From: Planctomycetota bacterium | GTDB lineage: Bacteria > Planctomycetota > UBA1135 > GCA-002686595 | Length of the DNA: 46,316 nucleotides | Assembly (NCBI GenBank): GCA_029259605.1 | Contig: JAJDEV010000088.1 | Span: 1 to 46,316 of the forward strand | Reading direction: 5' to 3' | Position numbers and translations under genes: made by a program | The notes under the pieces: model-generated | What the model saw: the letters and a program-made list of their open reading frames with translations, nothing else | Told to the model about the DNA's origin: nothing | The model's database searches: none | Shown: positions 7,485 through 16,322 of the stretch, in pieces | Layout: every line of letters starts with the position of its first letter | How positions within the stretch are numbered: the stretch's first letter is position 1

Positions 7485-7898
7485 CTACTTCGCCAGTCGC
7501 TTCAGCAGACGGTTCATCACGTCCTTGGCCGTGTGCCCGTCGTTGGACAGGTACTTCTTGGCCTGGACACGGATCAGCGTGCGGTCGAGGTCGTGCGCTT
7601 CGACGTCGAGCGTGACGTCGGCGCCGTCGATCTTCCCCTCGATGCGTCGAGGCGATTCGGTCACGCGCATCTCCTCGTTCGGATCGAGCAGGATCTCGAA
7701 GGTCTCGCGCGCGACGGCCCACACGCGATCGACGTCATCCGTGACCTGCGCCTCGTGAATCGCGTTCGGCAGGACGTCCTGGGTGACGACGTAGCCCACT
7801 CCCGCGCCCGCGAGGAGCACACAGCTGGAAGCGGAGGAGGCGATCGCGACGGGCAAGGCGAGCGCGGCGAGAAGACGGGCGCGACGGAAGCGGCTCAT
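7485..7898 (-). CDS. DUF3568-like lipoprotein
   Basis: A 137-residue protein. The ATG at 7898 gives a good lipoprotein signal, MSRFRRARLLAALALPVAIA, ending in SASSC; a TTG at 7922 would add eight residues. The mature part contains VGYVVTQDVLPNAIHEAQVTDDVDRVWAVARETFEIL and then beta-strand repeats ending GHTAKDVMNRLLKRLAK. This resembles the small DUF3568-type lipoproteins, in which a short hydrophobic GAGVGY segment precedes a two-layer alpha/beta domain. Function is unknown. It lies 49 bp after purQ on the same strand and faces the sulfatase gene tail to tail with a 15-bp gap. It may be read through from the purLQ transcript. Confidence 0.82.
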   Translation of the reverse strand: MSRFRRARLLAALALPVAIASSASSCVLLAGAGVGYVVTQDVLPNAIHEAQVTDDVDRVWAVARETFEILLDPNEEMRVTESPRRIEGKIDGADVTLDVEAHDLDRTLIRVQAKKYLSNDGHTAKDVMNRLLKRLAK

Positions 7899-7947
7899 GG
7901 GATTCGCGGTGTGGAGGAGCAAGGGGGCTTCGGTAGGTGGACCAGAT

Positions 7948-8790
7948 TCAAGAAACGAGGGTCGAGGTCGCGACGGCGACCATGCGGCGGAAGAACGGCA
8001 GGCCCTCGCCTTCTTCGCGCGTTCCCATCCGCGTCCATTGCGGGTGGTTCCACGGCGTCAGGTTGCGCTCGGGGTGCGGCATCAAACCGAGGACGCGTCC
8101 GGTCGGATCGCAGATCCCGGCGATGTTCGCCGTCGAGCCATTCGGGTTGAACGGATAGGGGACGTCGTCGTCGCGTCCGGTGTTCGGGTGCGCGGGATCG
8201 ACGTAGGTGAGCGCGACCTGGCGCTTCGCGTAGAGCTCGTCGAGCGCATCGCGATCCCGGACGGCGAAGCGTCCCTCGGCGTGGGCGATCGGCACGGGGG
8301 TCAGGTCGCCGGCGCGCACCCAGGGACACACGCTGTCCTCGGAACGCAACGTGACCCAGCGACATTCGAAGCGATCGCTCGCGTTGTCGGTCAGGGCGAT
8401 CGAGCGCTCGTCCGGCGCCAGGCCCGGGTCCTGCAGCAGTCCGAGCTCGATCAGGATCTGGAAGCCGTTGCACACGCCGAGGACGACGCCGCCGCGCTCG
8501 ATGAACGCGTGCAGCGCCTCGTCGAGTCGGTGGCGCAGCTCGAGGCCGAAGACGCGCCCGGCCGCGACGTAGTCGCCGTAGCTGAAGCCGCCCGCGATCG
8601 ACAGGATCGAGTAATCCTCGAGGCGCTTCGGGTCCTTCGCGATCGCGTTCAGGTGCAGGAGGTCGGTCGACGCGCCCGCGGCTTCGAACGCGCGCTTGAG
8701 CTCGCCGTCGCAGTTCGTGCCCGCCGAACGGAGTACGACACCGCGCACGCCGGAGTCGGTCGTGCCAGCTTGGCCCTCTTTCATCGTCAT
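7948..8790 (-). CDS. purQ: Phosphoribosylformylglycinamidine synthase, glutaminase subunit
   Basis: A 280-residue class I glutamine amidotransferase that supplies ammonia to PurL in the fourth step of purine synthesis. The nucleophile elbow is GVCNGFQILIELG, and the C-terminal histidine/glutamate pair lies in LMPHPERNL. The core VLRSAGTNCDGELKRAFEAAG and IAGGFSYGDYVAAGRV also match PurQ. It is longer than the ~225-residue Bacillus form and belongs to the long type. The start at ATG 8790 is 8 bp after the purL stop; a second ATG two codons in is possible. Tight linkage with purL indicates a PurL-PurQ complex. Confidence 0.96.
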   Translation of the reverse strand: MTMKEGQAGTTDSGVRGVVLRSAGTNCDGELKRAFEAAGASTDLLHLNAIAKDPKRLEDYSILSIAGGFSYGDYVAAGRVFGLELRHRLDEALHAFIERGGVVLGVCNGFQILIELGLLQDPGLAPDERSIALTDNASDRFECRWVTLRSEDSVCPWVRAGDLTPVPIAHAEGRFAVRDRDALDELYAKRQVALTYVDPAHPNTGRDDDVPYPFNPNGSTANIAGICDPTGRVLGLMPHPERNLTPWNHPQWTRMGTREEGEGLPFFRRMVAVATSTLVS

Positions 8791-8798
8791 CGTGGTGC

Positions 8799-11786
8799 TC
8801 AACCTTGGAACCCCGATCCGTGCGCGGCGCGCAGGGCTTCGATGGGGACGTCGAGGACGATCTCCCCGGTCTGTGATCCGCGCGCGACGAAGCGCGCGTC
8901 GGCGCCGGCCTCGGTGACGGTGCCGATGCGCGCGAAGTGGTGTCCGGCGAGCGCGCGTTCGAACGCCTCGACGTGATCCGGCGCGACCTCGAGGACGAGG
9001 CGCGTGCACGACTCCGAGAAGAGCCGCAGCGCGTCGGCGTCGCAGTTCGCGTCCGTGGCGTGGTCCGTCTCGGTCGGCAGCTCGCGCAAGTCGATCTCCG
9101 CGCCGAGCTCGCCCGCGAACGCCATCTCGGCGACGGTCACGGCGAGCCCGCCTTCGGACAGGTCGTGTGCGCTCGTCACGTGCCCCTCTCGCATCGCGCC
9201 GTGCAGCGCGCGCAGCAGCGCGGGAGCCGTCTCGAGATCCGGGCGCGGAACGCGACCGCCGTCGAGTCCCTGGAGCGCGAGGTAGTGCGACCCGCCGAAC
9301 TCGGCGCGCGTCATGCCGACCACGTACAGCGCGTTCCCGGCGCGCTTCAGGTCCATCGTCACGGCGCGCGCGACGTCCGGTATCGTCGCCAGGCAGGTGA
9401 TGAGCAGCGTCGACGGAATCGAGAGCGTCTGGTCGCCGATGCGGTACTCGTTGTTCAGGCTGTCCTTGCCCGAGACGAACGGCGTGCCGTACGCCATCGC
9501 CGCGTCGTAGCAGCCTTTGGAGGCGAGCACGAGCGCGCCGAGCCGGTCCGGCTTGTCGCAGTTGCCCCACGAGAAGTTGTCGAGGATCGCGGCGTGATCC
9601 GGGTCGGCGCCGACGGCCACCGCGTTGCGCAGCGCCTCGTCGATGACGCTTTCCGCCATCGCCTTCGGATCCAACTCGCCGAAGTTCGGGTTCACGCCGC
9701 ACGAGATGACCGCGCCCTTGCGGGACGTCTCGAGCGGCTTGAGCACGGCGGCGTCGCCGGGGCCGTCCGCGCGCACGCCGACGAGCGGCTTGACGACCGA
9801 CATGCCCTGCACTTCGTGGTCGTACTGACGCAGGATCCACTCCTTGCTCGCGATGTTCGGGTGTCCGAGCAGGGCGAGCAGCGCCGCGCCATAGTCGTCG
9901 TTCGCGGGCGCCGGGCAGCCGGGGTCGGGGAGGTTCGGGCGCGTCCACTTCGCGCGTCGCCGCGGCCGCGGGGTGCCGTCGTGCAGGAACCTCATGTCCA
10001 GCTCCGCGACGATCTTGCCCTCGTCGCGCACGATCAGTTTCCCCGTGTCGGTGAACGTTCCGATGACCGTCGCCTCGACGTCCTCGGCCGCGAACACCGC
10101 GAGGCACGCGTCGACGTTCTCCGGCGGAACGGCGAGCACCATGCGCTCCTGCGCTTCGCTGATCCACACCTCGTCCGACGACAGACCGGCGTACTTGAGC
10201 GGGACGTTCGCGAGCTCGACGTCGGCGCCGCACTCTTCTCCCATCTCGCCGACTGCGGACGAAAAGCCGCCCGCGCCACAGTCCGTGATGCCGCGGTAGA
10301 GGCCGCGGTCGCGCGCGACGAACAGGCAGTCGAGCACGCGCTTCTCGGTGATCGGGTCGCCGATCTGCACCGCGGCGCTCGAGACCATCTCGGACTCCTC
10401 CGAGAGCTCGATCGACGAGAACGTCGCGCCGTGGATGCCGTCGCGCCCGGTGCGCCCGCCGACGCTGACGATCGCGTCGCCCGGACGGACCTCCTTGAAC
10501 GCGCACTCGCGCGGCAGGATGCCGACCGTGCCCGCGTAGACGAGCGGGTTGGCCGTGTAGCCCGGATCGAACCACACGCCGCCGTTCAGCGTCGGGATGC
10601 CCATGCGGTTGCCGTAGTCGCGCACGCCGGCGACGACGCCGCGCAGGATGCGCCGCGGGTGCATCGTGCCCTTGGGCAACTGGTCCGCGTCGAGGTCGGT
10701 CGGGCCGACGAAGAACGCGTCGGTGTTCGCGATGGGGCGCGCGCCGAGCCCGGCGCCGAGCAGGTCGCGGATCACGCCGCCGATGCCGGTGCCCGCGCCG
10801 CCGTACGGATCGATCGCGCTCGGGTGGTTGTGCGTCTCGACCTTGATCGCGAGGTCGAAGCCCTGGTCGAACTCGACGATGCCCGCGTTGTCGACGAAGA
10901 CGCTGACGCACCAGTCGCGATCGAGCTCATGCGTCGCGCGCGCGACGGTGGTCTTGAGCAGGTTGTCGATCTCTTCGGTCTCGCCGTCGGGTCCCTCGAA
11001 GTCGATGAAGCCCGTGAACGTCTTGTGCTTGCAGTGCTCGCTCCAGGTCTGCGCGATCGTCTCGAGCTCGCAGGCCGAGGGCTCGCGCGATTGCGCGCGG
11101 TAGTGCTCCTGAATCGCGCGCATCTCGGTGAGCGTCAGGCTGAGCTGGCCCTGCACGCTGATCTCGAGCAGGCGCTCGTCCGTCGCGTCGAGCAGCGCCA
11201 CCTCGGTGCGTCCGCGCGGCGACGCGCCGAACGGAGTGCCGTAGGGCAAGTCCTCGCGATCGATGCGCACGACTTCGATCGTCGCGTTGGCGAAGATGCG
11301 CGCCGCGGCGGACTCGAGCTCGTCGGTCGTGTAGTCGCCCTCGATTTCGTAGGCGCGAAACGTCGCGACGCCCGGGGCGCCGCCGTCGGGAACGCGGCCG
11401 GTGTTCTGGAGCAGGCGGTCGACGGTCTGCGCCACCGGATCCATCACGCCCGGTTGGGCCATGACGAGCACGCGGTGCATCCCGTCGGTCGCGCTCGGCA
11501 CCTCGCCCGGCGCGTGAATGCGCGGGGCGTCGATGACCGGATCCGCCAAGAACGACGTGGCGATGTCCGCCACCGTCGCGCTTTCATAGGAGGGGTCGAG
11601 GAGGTAGCCGCGGCCGATACGGACGCGGGTGGGGCGGCGCAGGCCGAGCTCCACCATCGCGTGCAGGGCGTGATCGCCCTCCGGATCTTGCCGCTCGGGC
11701 CGGCGGAACACCTCGACGCGCCAGGCGCTGGATTGCGTCAACTTCTGGGCCTCCCCGTGTGCGGGGGCCTCGGCGGTGGGGGGCAT
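8799..11786 (-). CDS. purL: Phosphoribosylformylglycinamidine synthase PurL with N-terminal PurS-like repeats
   Basis: A 995-residue FGAM synthase. The start is placed at ATG 11786; in-frame codons further upstream lie in a stretch with poor coding character. Residues ~20-190 hold two PurS-like units: WRVEVFRRPERQDPEGDHAL... and, after a linker, HRVLVMAQPGVMDPVAQTVD.... The ATP-binding PurL core follows, with TWSEHCKHKTF, KVETHNHPSA and GGAGTGIGGVIRD, then SWGNCDKPDR and the second AIRS-like half (SAHDLSEGGLAVTVAEMAF). The protein therefore appears to fuse the PurS dimer function to PurL and works with the separate PurQ. No free purS gene is visible nearby. purL heads a leftward operon and is divergent from accA. 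Confidence 0.96.
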   Translation of the reverse strand: MPPTAEAPAHGEAQKLTQSSAWRVEVFRRPERQDPEGDHALHAMVELGLRRPTRVRIGRGYLLDPSYESATVADIATSFLADPVIDAPRIHAPGEVPSATDGMHRVLVMAQPGVMDPVAQTVDRLLQNTGRVPDGGAPGVATFRAYEIEGDYTTDELESAAARIFANATIEVVRIDREDLPYGTPFGASPRGRTEVALLDATDERLLEISVQGQLSLTLTEMRAIQEHYRAQSREPSACELETIAQTWSEHCKHKTFTGFIDFEGPDGETEEIDNLLKTTVARATHELDRDWCVSVFVDNAGIVEFDQGFDLAIKVETHNHPSAIDPYGGAGTGIGGVIRDLLGAGLGARPIANTDAFFVGPTDLDADQLPKGTMHPRRILRGVVAGVRDYGNRMGIPTLNGGVWFDPGYTANPLVYAGTVGILPRECAFKEVRPGDAIVSVGGRTGRDGIHGATFSSIELSEESEMVSSAAVQIGDPITEKRVLDCLFVARDRGLYRGITDCGAGGFSSAVGEMGEECGADVELANVPLKYAGLSSDEVWISEAQERMVLAVPPENVDACLAVFAAEDVEATVIGTFTDTGKLIVRDEGKIVAELDMRFLHDGTPRPRRRAKWTRPNLPDPGCPAPANDDYGAALLALLGHPNIASKEWILRQYDHEVQGMSVVKPLVGVRADGPGDAAVLKPLETSRKGAVISCGVNPNFGELDPKAMAESVIDEALRNAVAVGADPDHAAILDNFSWGNCDKPDRLGALVLASKGCYDAAMAYGTPFVSGKDSLNNEYRIGDQTLSIPSTLLITCLATIPDVARAVTMDLKRAGNALYVVGMTRAEFGGSHYLALQGLDGGRVPRPDLETAPALLRALHGAMREGHVTSAHDLSEGGLAVTVAEMAFAGELGAEIDLRELPTETDHATDANCDADALRLFSESCTRLVLEVAPDHVEAFERALAGHHFARIGTVTEAGADARFVARGSQTGEIVLDVPIEALRAAHGSGFQG

Positions 11787-12015
11787 TCGGATCGGGTGCT
11801 TCCCGTGGGGGTCGAATCGTGCTGAGGTCGAATCGGATCGGGGAGGGGCGGTCCGGCTGCCGAGGACGCCCACCCCGAAGCCCTAGGTTAGTCATCCGAC
11901 CGGGTACGTTGAAGGACCGGCGTGGTACGGCCGTCCAGAAAAACGGGCGGCGACCCGGGGTTGTCATCGTGCGCGCGTTGGCCGACCATCTGCGGCGGAG
12001 ATTCAGGGCACCCGA
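11787..12015. other. Intergenic region between divergent purL and accA
   Basis: This 229-bp stretch must hold the leftward purL and rightward accA promoters. I see no clear -35/-10 pair on either strand, no riboswitch-like fold and no repeat. A CTAG occurs at about 11883 within CCCTAGGTTAG but has no associated palindromic arms. Confidence 0.5.
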
Positions 12016-13158
12016 GTGAACGACCGATCCAAGAAAAAAGGCGACGGCTCCCCCGGCCTCGCGTTCGAACGTCCGATCGAAGAGATCGAGGCGCAGATCG
12101 CCGAGCTCGAATCGCTGTCGCTCTCGACGCGGCTGGACATCTCGAGCGAGATCGAAGCCCTGAAGGCGCGCCTGCGCGAGACGATCGACAAGACCTACTC
12201 GGAGCTGTCCGCGTGGGAGCGGGTCAACGTCGCGCGCCACAACAAGCGCCCCGTCGCGAACGACTACGTCACCGAGCTCGTCGACGATTTCTTCGAGCTC
12301 CATGGCGACCGCACGTTCGGCGACGACGCGGCGATGATGACCGGCTTCGCGACGATGGAGGGACGACGCTTCCTGCTCGTCGCGCATCGCAAGGGGCGCA
12401 CGACCAAGGAGCGCCTGGAGTGCAACTTCGGCTGCGCGCACCCCGAGGGGTATCGCAAGGCGCTGCGCAAGATGCGCCTGGCCGAGAAGCTCGGGCTGCC
12501 GATCGTCTGCATGATCAACACGCCGGGCGCCTACCCCGGCATCGGCGCCGAGGAGCGTGGCCAGGCGATGGCGATCGCGGAGAACATCCTCGCGATGTTC
12601 TCGCTGCGCGTTCCGATCGTCGCGATCGTGATCGGCGAGGGCGGTTCGGGCGGCGCGCTCGGCATCGGCGTCGGCGACCGCGTGCTCATGATGGAGCATG
12701 CCTACTACTCGGTGATCAGCCCCGAGGGCTGCGCGGCGATCCTGTGGAAGGACGGCGAGCGCTCTCCGGACGCGGCCGAAGCGCTCAAACTGACCTCCAA
12801 GGACCTGCTCGAACTCGGCGTGATCGACGAGATCGTCAACGAGCCCCTGGGCGGCGCGCACCGCGCTCCGTCGGTGGCGATGAACGAGCTCAAGCGCGTT
12901 CTGCTGCGGCACCTCGACGAGCTGATCGAGATCGAACCCGAGGCGCTGATCGCCGGACGCCACACGAAGTACCGACGGATCGGCGCTATCGAGGGCCGGT
13001 TTCCGACCGTAGCGCCCTCGCTCGGCGAAATCGACGTCCCCCCGCGGGGCGCGGCCGCGCCGGACTCGAACGGGTCAGCGCCCGGGCTCACGTCCCGCGT
13101 CGAGGGTGCCGATGGAAGGGCACAGCGGCGCGGCGGTGGGGCCGGACCCGGATCCTGA
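12016..13158 (+). CDS. accA: Acetyl-CoA carboxylase carboxyltransferase, alpha subunit
   Basis: A 380-residue alpha subunit of the carboxyltransferase that, with AccD, moves CO2 from biotin to acetyl-CoA in fatty acid synthesis. The start is GTG at 12016. The N-terminal coiled segment FERPIEEIEAQIAELESLS is typical. The core includes ERVNVARHNKRPVANDYV, HGDRTFGDD, the acyl-CoA region CAHPEGYRKALRKMRLAEK, and GEGGSGGALGIGVGDRVLMMEHAYYSVISPEG. The catalytic core ends near residue 325. A Pro/Gly/Arg-rich tail of about 55 residues follows that standard AccA proteins (about 320 aa) lack, and it looks disordered. accD is not in the window. The gene is alone on its strand, 81 bp before the ECF sigma gene. 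Confidence 0.96.
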   Translation: MNDRSKKKGDGSPGLAFERPIEEIEAQIAELESLSLSTRLDISSEIEALKARLRETIDKTYSELSAWERVNVARHNKRPVANDYVTELVDDFFELHGDRTFGDDAAMMTGFATMEGRRFLLVAHRKGRTTKERLECNFGCAHPEGYRKALRKMRLAEKLGLPIVCMINTPGAYPGIGAEERGQAMAIAENILAMFSLRVPIVAIVIGEGGSGGALGIGVGDRVLMMEHAYYSVISPEGCAAILWKDGERSPDAAEALKLTSKDLLELGVIDEIVNEPLGGAHRAPSVAMNELKRVLLRHLDELIEIEPEALIAGRHTKYRRIGAIEGRFPTVAPSLGEIDVPPRGAAAPDSNGSAPGLTSRVEGADGRAQRRGGGAGPGS

Positions 13159-13239
13159 CCCCGCCCGAACGTCCCGCGGCGGCACATTCGCGTCGCCCGG
13201 GATATCCTGGGGACGCGGCGCCGACGCTGCCCCATTCCG

Positions 13240-14067
13240 ATGCCCGAAACCCTGCCTTTGCCCGATGACGCGTCGAAACACGCCGCCTCTCCCTCGCGCC
13301 GGGGGCGAAGTGCGCCGCGTGGCTCGATGAGCGCCGACGACTCCGACGAGCGCGAGGGGCAGGACGAGCCGTCCGCCTCCGGCGGCACGGCCGCGAAGGA
13401 CAAGAGCGGTCCGGTTCCCGGCCAGCCCTCCGATCACGACCTGATCCGGTCCGCCCAGCGCGGCGAGGAGCTGGGGTTCGAGCTCCTGGTGAAGCGCCAC
13501 GAGGAGCGCGCGATGCGCGTCGCCGCCGGCCTGGTGGCGAACCGCGAGGATGCGCGGGACCTCGCCCAGGAGGCGTTCCTGCGCGTGTTCCGCAACCTGG
13601 AGCGCTTCGACTTCCAGCACGAGTTCACGACCTGGCTCTTCCGGATCGTCACGAACCTCGCGATCGACCATCTGCGCAAGAAGCGGCCGCAGCGCAGCAC
13701 GACGATCCAGGGCGAGGAGGGCGAGGTCGAGCTCGAGTTCGCCGACGGCGAGGCCGAGCTTCCGTTCGAGCCGATGCAGCGCTCGGAGACCGCCGCACTC
13801 GTGCGCGCGTGCATCGATCGCCTCGCGCCGCACTTCCGGAGTGTCATGATCCTGCGCGAGCTCGAGGGGCTGCCGTGCACCGAGATCGCCGAGATCGTCG
13901 GCGCGACCCACGTCACCGTTCGCTGGCGGCTGCACCGCGGGCGCAAGCTCTTCCAAGATGAATGGGAGCGCATGGAGCGCTCGGCGGAGCTCCGTCAGGG
14001 CGCCGGGGATTCGGAATCGTTTTCTCTCGAAAACGGCGCCAACACGCTGGAAGACCCTGGCGTATAG
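13240..14067 (+). CDS. ECF (RpoE-like) sigma factor
   Basis: A sigma-70 ECF factor of 275 residues from ATG 13240, or 246 from the alternative ATG at 13327. The extra N-terminus is low-complexity with weaker codon bias, so the shorter form is equally possible. Region 2 is SDHDLIRSAQRGEELGFELL through LAQEAFLRVFRNLERFD, then TWLFRIVTNLAIDHLRKKRP. Region 4 is RACIDRLAPHFRSVMILRELEGLPCTEIAEIVGATHVTVRWRLHRGRKLF. A Ser/Gly-rich acidic tail follows. The next gene, 58 bp on, encodes a zinc-type anti-sigma factor, giving the standard sigma/anti-sigma pair for envelope or oxidative stress. A PDZ protein completes the cluster. Confidence 0.93.
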   Translation: MPETLPLPDDASKHAASPSRRGRSAPRGSMSADDSDEREGQDEPSASGGTAAKDKSGPVPGQPSDHDLIRSAQRGEELGFELLVKRHEERAMRVAAGLVANREDARDLAQEAFLRVFRNLERFDFQHEFTTWLFRIVTNLAIDHLRKKRPQRSTTIQGEEGEVELEFADGEAELPFEPMQRSETAALVRACIDRLAPHFRSVMILRELEGLPCTEIAEIVGATHVTVRWRLHRGRKLFQDEWERMERSAELRQGAGDSESFSLENGANTLEDPGV

Positions 14068-14125
14068 CCCCGCGAAGACGCAACGGGGGCCCGGTTGGGG
14101 ACTTTCCGGGCACCCTACGATCAAG

Positions 14126-14836
14126 ATGAAAGACACCAAGACGAACTGCTCGGATGTACTCGACAAGCTGCCCCTCTTCGTGGGGGGCGACTTGGAATCC
14201 GACGCAATCACGTTCGTCCGCGCTCACCTCGCCCAGTGCGAGTCGTGTGAGCGAGAGGCGGCTCTGGCCGCCCGGTCGCGCGATGCGTTCCGCACCGCGC
14301 TCCGGGCGAGCTTGGCTCACTCGAATCAGCTCGCGGAATCCGACTCGCCCTTCGCACAGGCGAGTCGAGCCCGTGAGGATCAGGTTGGCGGGCTTTGGTC
14401 GGGCATCCGCTCGACGCTCGTCGCCGAAGGCCTGCTGACGAACGGCGTCGGCGCTTCCACCGAACCGAACGTCGAGCTCGCGCCGACGACGGCGCGTCCG
14501 CGCCTCGTCCTCCTCAAGCGTGTGGGCAGCATCGCGGCCGCCGCGGCGGTCCTCGCCATGGGGCTGGTCTTCGGACCGGGCCTGCTCGACGGCGACGCGA
14601 CGCGCGACGAGTTCTCGAACGGCAGCCCGGTCGCGAACGTGGTCGACGACATCGTGACGTCACCGGTGAACACGCTGGCCGTCAACGAACGCAAACTCCA
14701 GCCGCGCTTCGACACCGATGAAGCGCTGAGTGATCAGGCGCGCCTGCTGCGCGTCCAACCGATGGCTCCGTCCGGCGTTGCGGGCGAGAACTCCGTTGCC
14801 TCGAGCAGCGCGGGTTTCGCGCGGCCGGTGCGCTGA
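14126..14836 (+). CDS. Zinc-containing membrane anti-sigma factor
   Basis: A 236-residue protein starting at ATG 14126. The N-terminal ~50 residues carry the zf-HC2/ZAS signature: C8, then H34-x3-C38-x2-C41 in VRAHLAQCESCE. This is the fold that clamps ECF sigma factors. A linker of about 85 residues leads to one membrane helix near residues 132-155 (GSIAAAAAVLAMGLVFGPGLL), with a ~80-residue low-complexity segment outside. The protein therefore probably holds the upstream sigma factor at the inner membrane and releases it after cleavage or a redox/zinc change. The mechanism is inferred from the family. Confidence 0.88.
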   Translation: MKDTKTNCSDVLDKLPLFVGGDLESDAITFVRAHLAQCESCEREAALAARSRDAFRTALRASLAHSNQLAESDSPFAQASRAREDQVGGLWSGIRSTLVAEGLLTNGVGASTEPNVELAPTTARPRLVLLKRVGSIAAAAAVLAMGLVFGPGLLDGDATRDEFSNGSPVANVVDDIVTSPVNTLAVNERKLQPRFDTDEALSDQARLLRVQPMAPSGVAGENSVASSSAGFARPVR

Positions 14837-14895
14837 TCTCATCCGCCCGGCGGCGGTCCGGGACGGGCGATCCCCGCATTGAAGCGAGGTTCACC

Positions 14896-16161
14896 ATGCG
14901 ACAGTTGCTTCCCGCTGGTCTGTATCGCGGCGCGCTGCGCGTGCTCGGTCTGACGCTCTGCTGCGCGCCCTTGTGTTCGGCCCAGGACGTCGCGACGCCG
15001 GTGCCGGCGCCGACCGAACAGGACACTCCGGCCGAGATCCGTACGCTGACCCGCGTCGCTCCCGTACTCGTGGAGACCGAGGCGAACGCGGACACCCGCG
15101 CCGGTCTCTTCGCGCGCGACTTCGACCGTGAGCAATGGATGGCCAGGTTGCGCGCGACGGACCTCGTCCAGCGCGAACTCGACTTCGACGACCTCCTGCG
15201 TCGCGCGCGCCTCGACCCGTTCGCGCGCGTGTTCCTCGAGCGCCTCGCCGACGGCGACGATGTCGAGCTCGCCTGGACCGCGAAGCTCGGTCTGCGCGAG
15301 CTCGGGAAGCCCACGCTGCCGCTCCTCGGAACGGGGCGCGCGCAGGAGGACTTCGAACAGCTGTACCGCGAGATGATCGGTTCGTCGCCCGACCTCCTGT
15401 TCATGACGAAGAGCGATCCGCGCGTGCGCGTCGTGCAGATCGACGGAGACGACGCGGAGGCGGACGGGCCGACGCGCATCGCCGCGGTCCGCAGCGTGCA
15501 GCTTCAGCAGGGCGAGGACGGCGCGAAGATCATCGTGACCGACACGGTCAAGGGGCAGGAGTCCACGCGCACGTACGAGGGCGCGTCGATCGAAGCGATC
15601 CTCGCCGAGAACGAGAACCTGCGACGCGACCTGTCGCTCAGCGCCGAGGGGTTACCCGAGGCGTTCAGCATGCGCATGAGCGTGCCGCCGGGCGCGGCTC
15701 GTCGGCAGAGCCTGCTCGACCCGTTCGAGTACGGCGCGCGTCGCGACGAGGAACGCGATCGTTCCGAGTGGATCGATGGGGGCGACGGCGCCACGGGCTT
15801 CTTCTCACCCGCAGCGAAGAAGGTCGCCGTGCGCACGGACGTCTTCGGCGTCGTGTCCGCGCCGGTCGAGCCGGACGAAGCCAAGGCGCGCGGCGTCGCT
15901 GGCGGGGTCCTCGTGTTGCGCGTCGAGCGCGGCACGATCGCCGACATGATGGACATCCGTAGCGGCGACATCCTCCTGAAGCTCTGCGGTGCCGCGCTCG
16001 TCCGTCCCGAGGACATCACCGAGCTGATGCGTGCGCGCGAGCGTCACGCCGCGATCTCGGTCCTCTGGCAGAACGACCTCGAGCAGCTCATGACGAGCAC
16101 CTGGACGCCCGATCGCTCCGTCGCGCCGCCCGCCGTCGACGACGGCGCGCACGAGGACTAG
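14896..16161 (+). CDS. Secreted PDZ-domain protein of the sigma/anti-sigma cluster
   Basis: A 421-residue protein with a probable secretion signal (MRQLLPAGLYRGALRVLGLT, then LCCAPLCSAQ). Position 14896 has a GAGG ribosome site 8 bp upstream. The middle (residues ~60-300) is acidic, alpha-helical sequence with an LRELGKPTLPLLG motif that I cannot name. The C-terminal part (about 315-395) looks like a PDZ domain: GVVSAPVEPDEAKARGVAGGVLVLRVERGTIADMMDIRSGDILLKLCG. There is no trypsin-like Ser/His/Asp triad, so it is not a full DegP/DegS protease. Its position after an ECF sigma factor and anti-sigma factor suggests a periplasmic sensor or protease adaptor for that pair. Its TAG stop lies in the CTAG that begins the repeat chain. 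Confidence 0.78.
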   Translation: MRQLLPAGLYRGALRVLGLTLCCAPLCSAQDVATPVPAPTEQDTPAEIRTLTRVAPVLVETEANADTRAGLFARDFDREQWMARLRATDLVQRELDFDDLLRRARLDPFARVFLERLADGDDVELAWTAKLGLRELGKPTLPLLGTGRAQEDFEQLYREMIGSSPDLLFMTKSDPRVRVVQIDGDDAEADGPTRIAAVRSVQLQQGEDGAKIIVTDTVKGQESTRTYEGASIEAILAENENLRRDLSLSAEGLPEAFSMRMSVPPGAARRQSLLDPFEYGARRDEERDRSEWIDGGDGATGFFSPAAKKVAVRTDVFGVVSAPVEPDEAKARGVAGGVLVLRVERGTIADMMDIRSGDILLKLCGAALVRPEDITELMRARERHAAISVLWQNDLEQLMTSTWTPDRSVAPPAVDDGAHED

Positions 16162-16322
16162 CAGCCCGTGGTGAAACTCACGCCACCCTCGAACGGCGCT
16201 GGATCCGCGCTGCCTGCGTTGCGCTTCCTCCGAGGTTCCACCAAAACGCGTCGTCAGCGCGCCTTGCCAGCACGGATCCATCACCCTCCGACGATGGCGT
16301 GGGTTTCACCACGGGCTACTAG
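16158..16322. repeat. Foldback element A (CTAG-bounded, AGCCCGTGGTGAAAC ends)
   Basis: A palindromic element whose 24-bp arms, 16162-16185 and 16295-16318, read YAGCCCGTGGTGAAACYC then ACGCCA inwards, with two differences. After a 15-bp unpaired stretch on each side, a second 12-bp pair appears at 16201-16212 and 16268-16279 (GGATCCGYGCTG). Both ends abut a CTAG (16158-16161 and 16319-16322). The left CTAG contains the stop codon of the PDZ protein gene. The arms differ from those of the neighbouring elements, so this is a separate family with the same target. Confidence 0.85.

Noticed and set aside
9000..11825. Very long open frame on the plus strand opposite purL, and similar long frames opposite atpD, pheT and acs
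   Set aside because: These mirror real genes in a GC-rich genome. Their translations are Arg/Ala/Val-rich without family motifs, while the other strand encodes well-known proteins.
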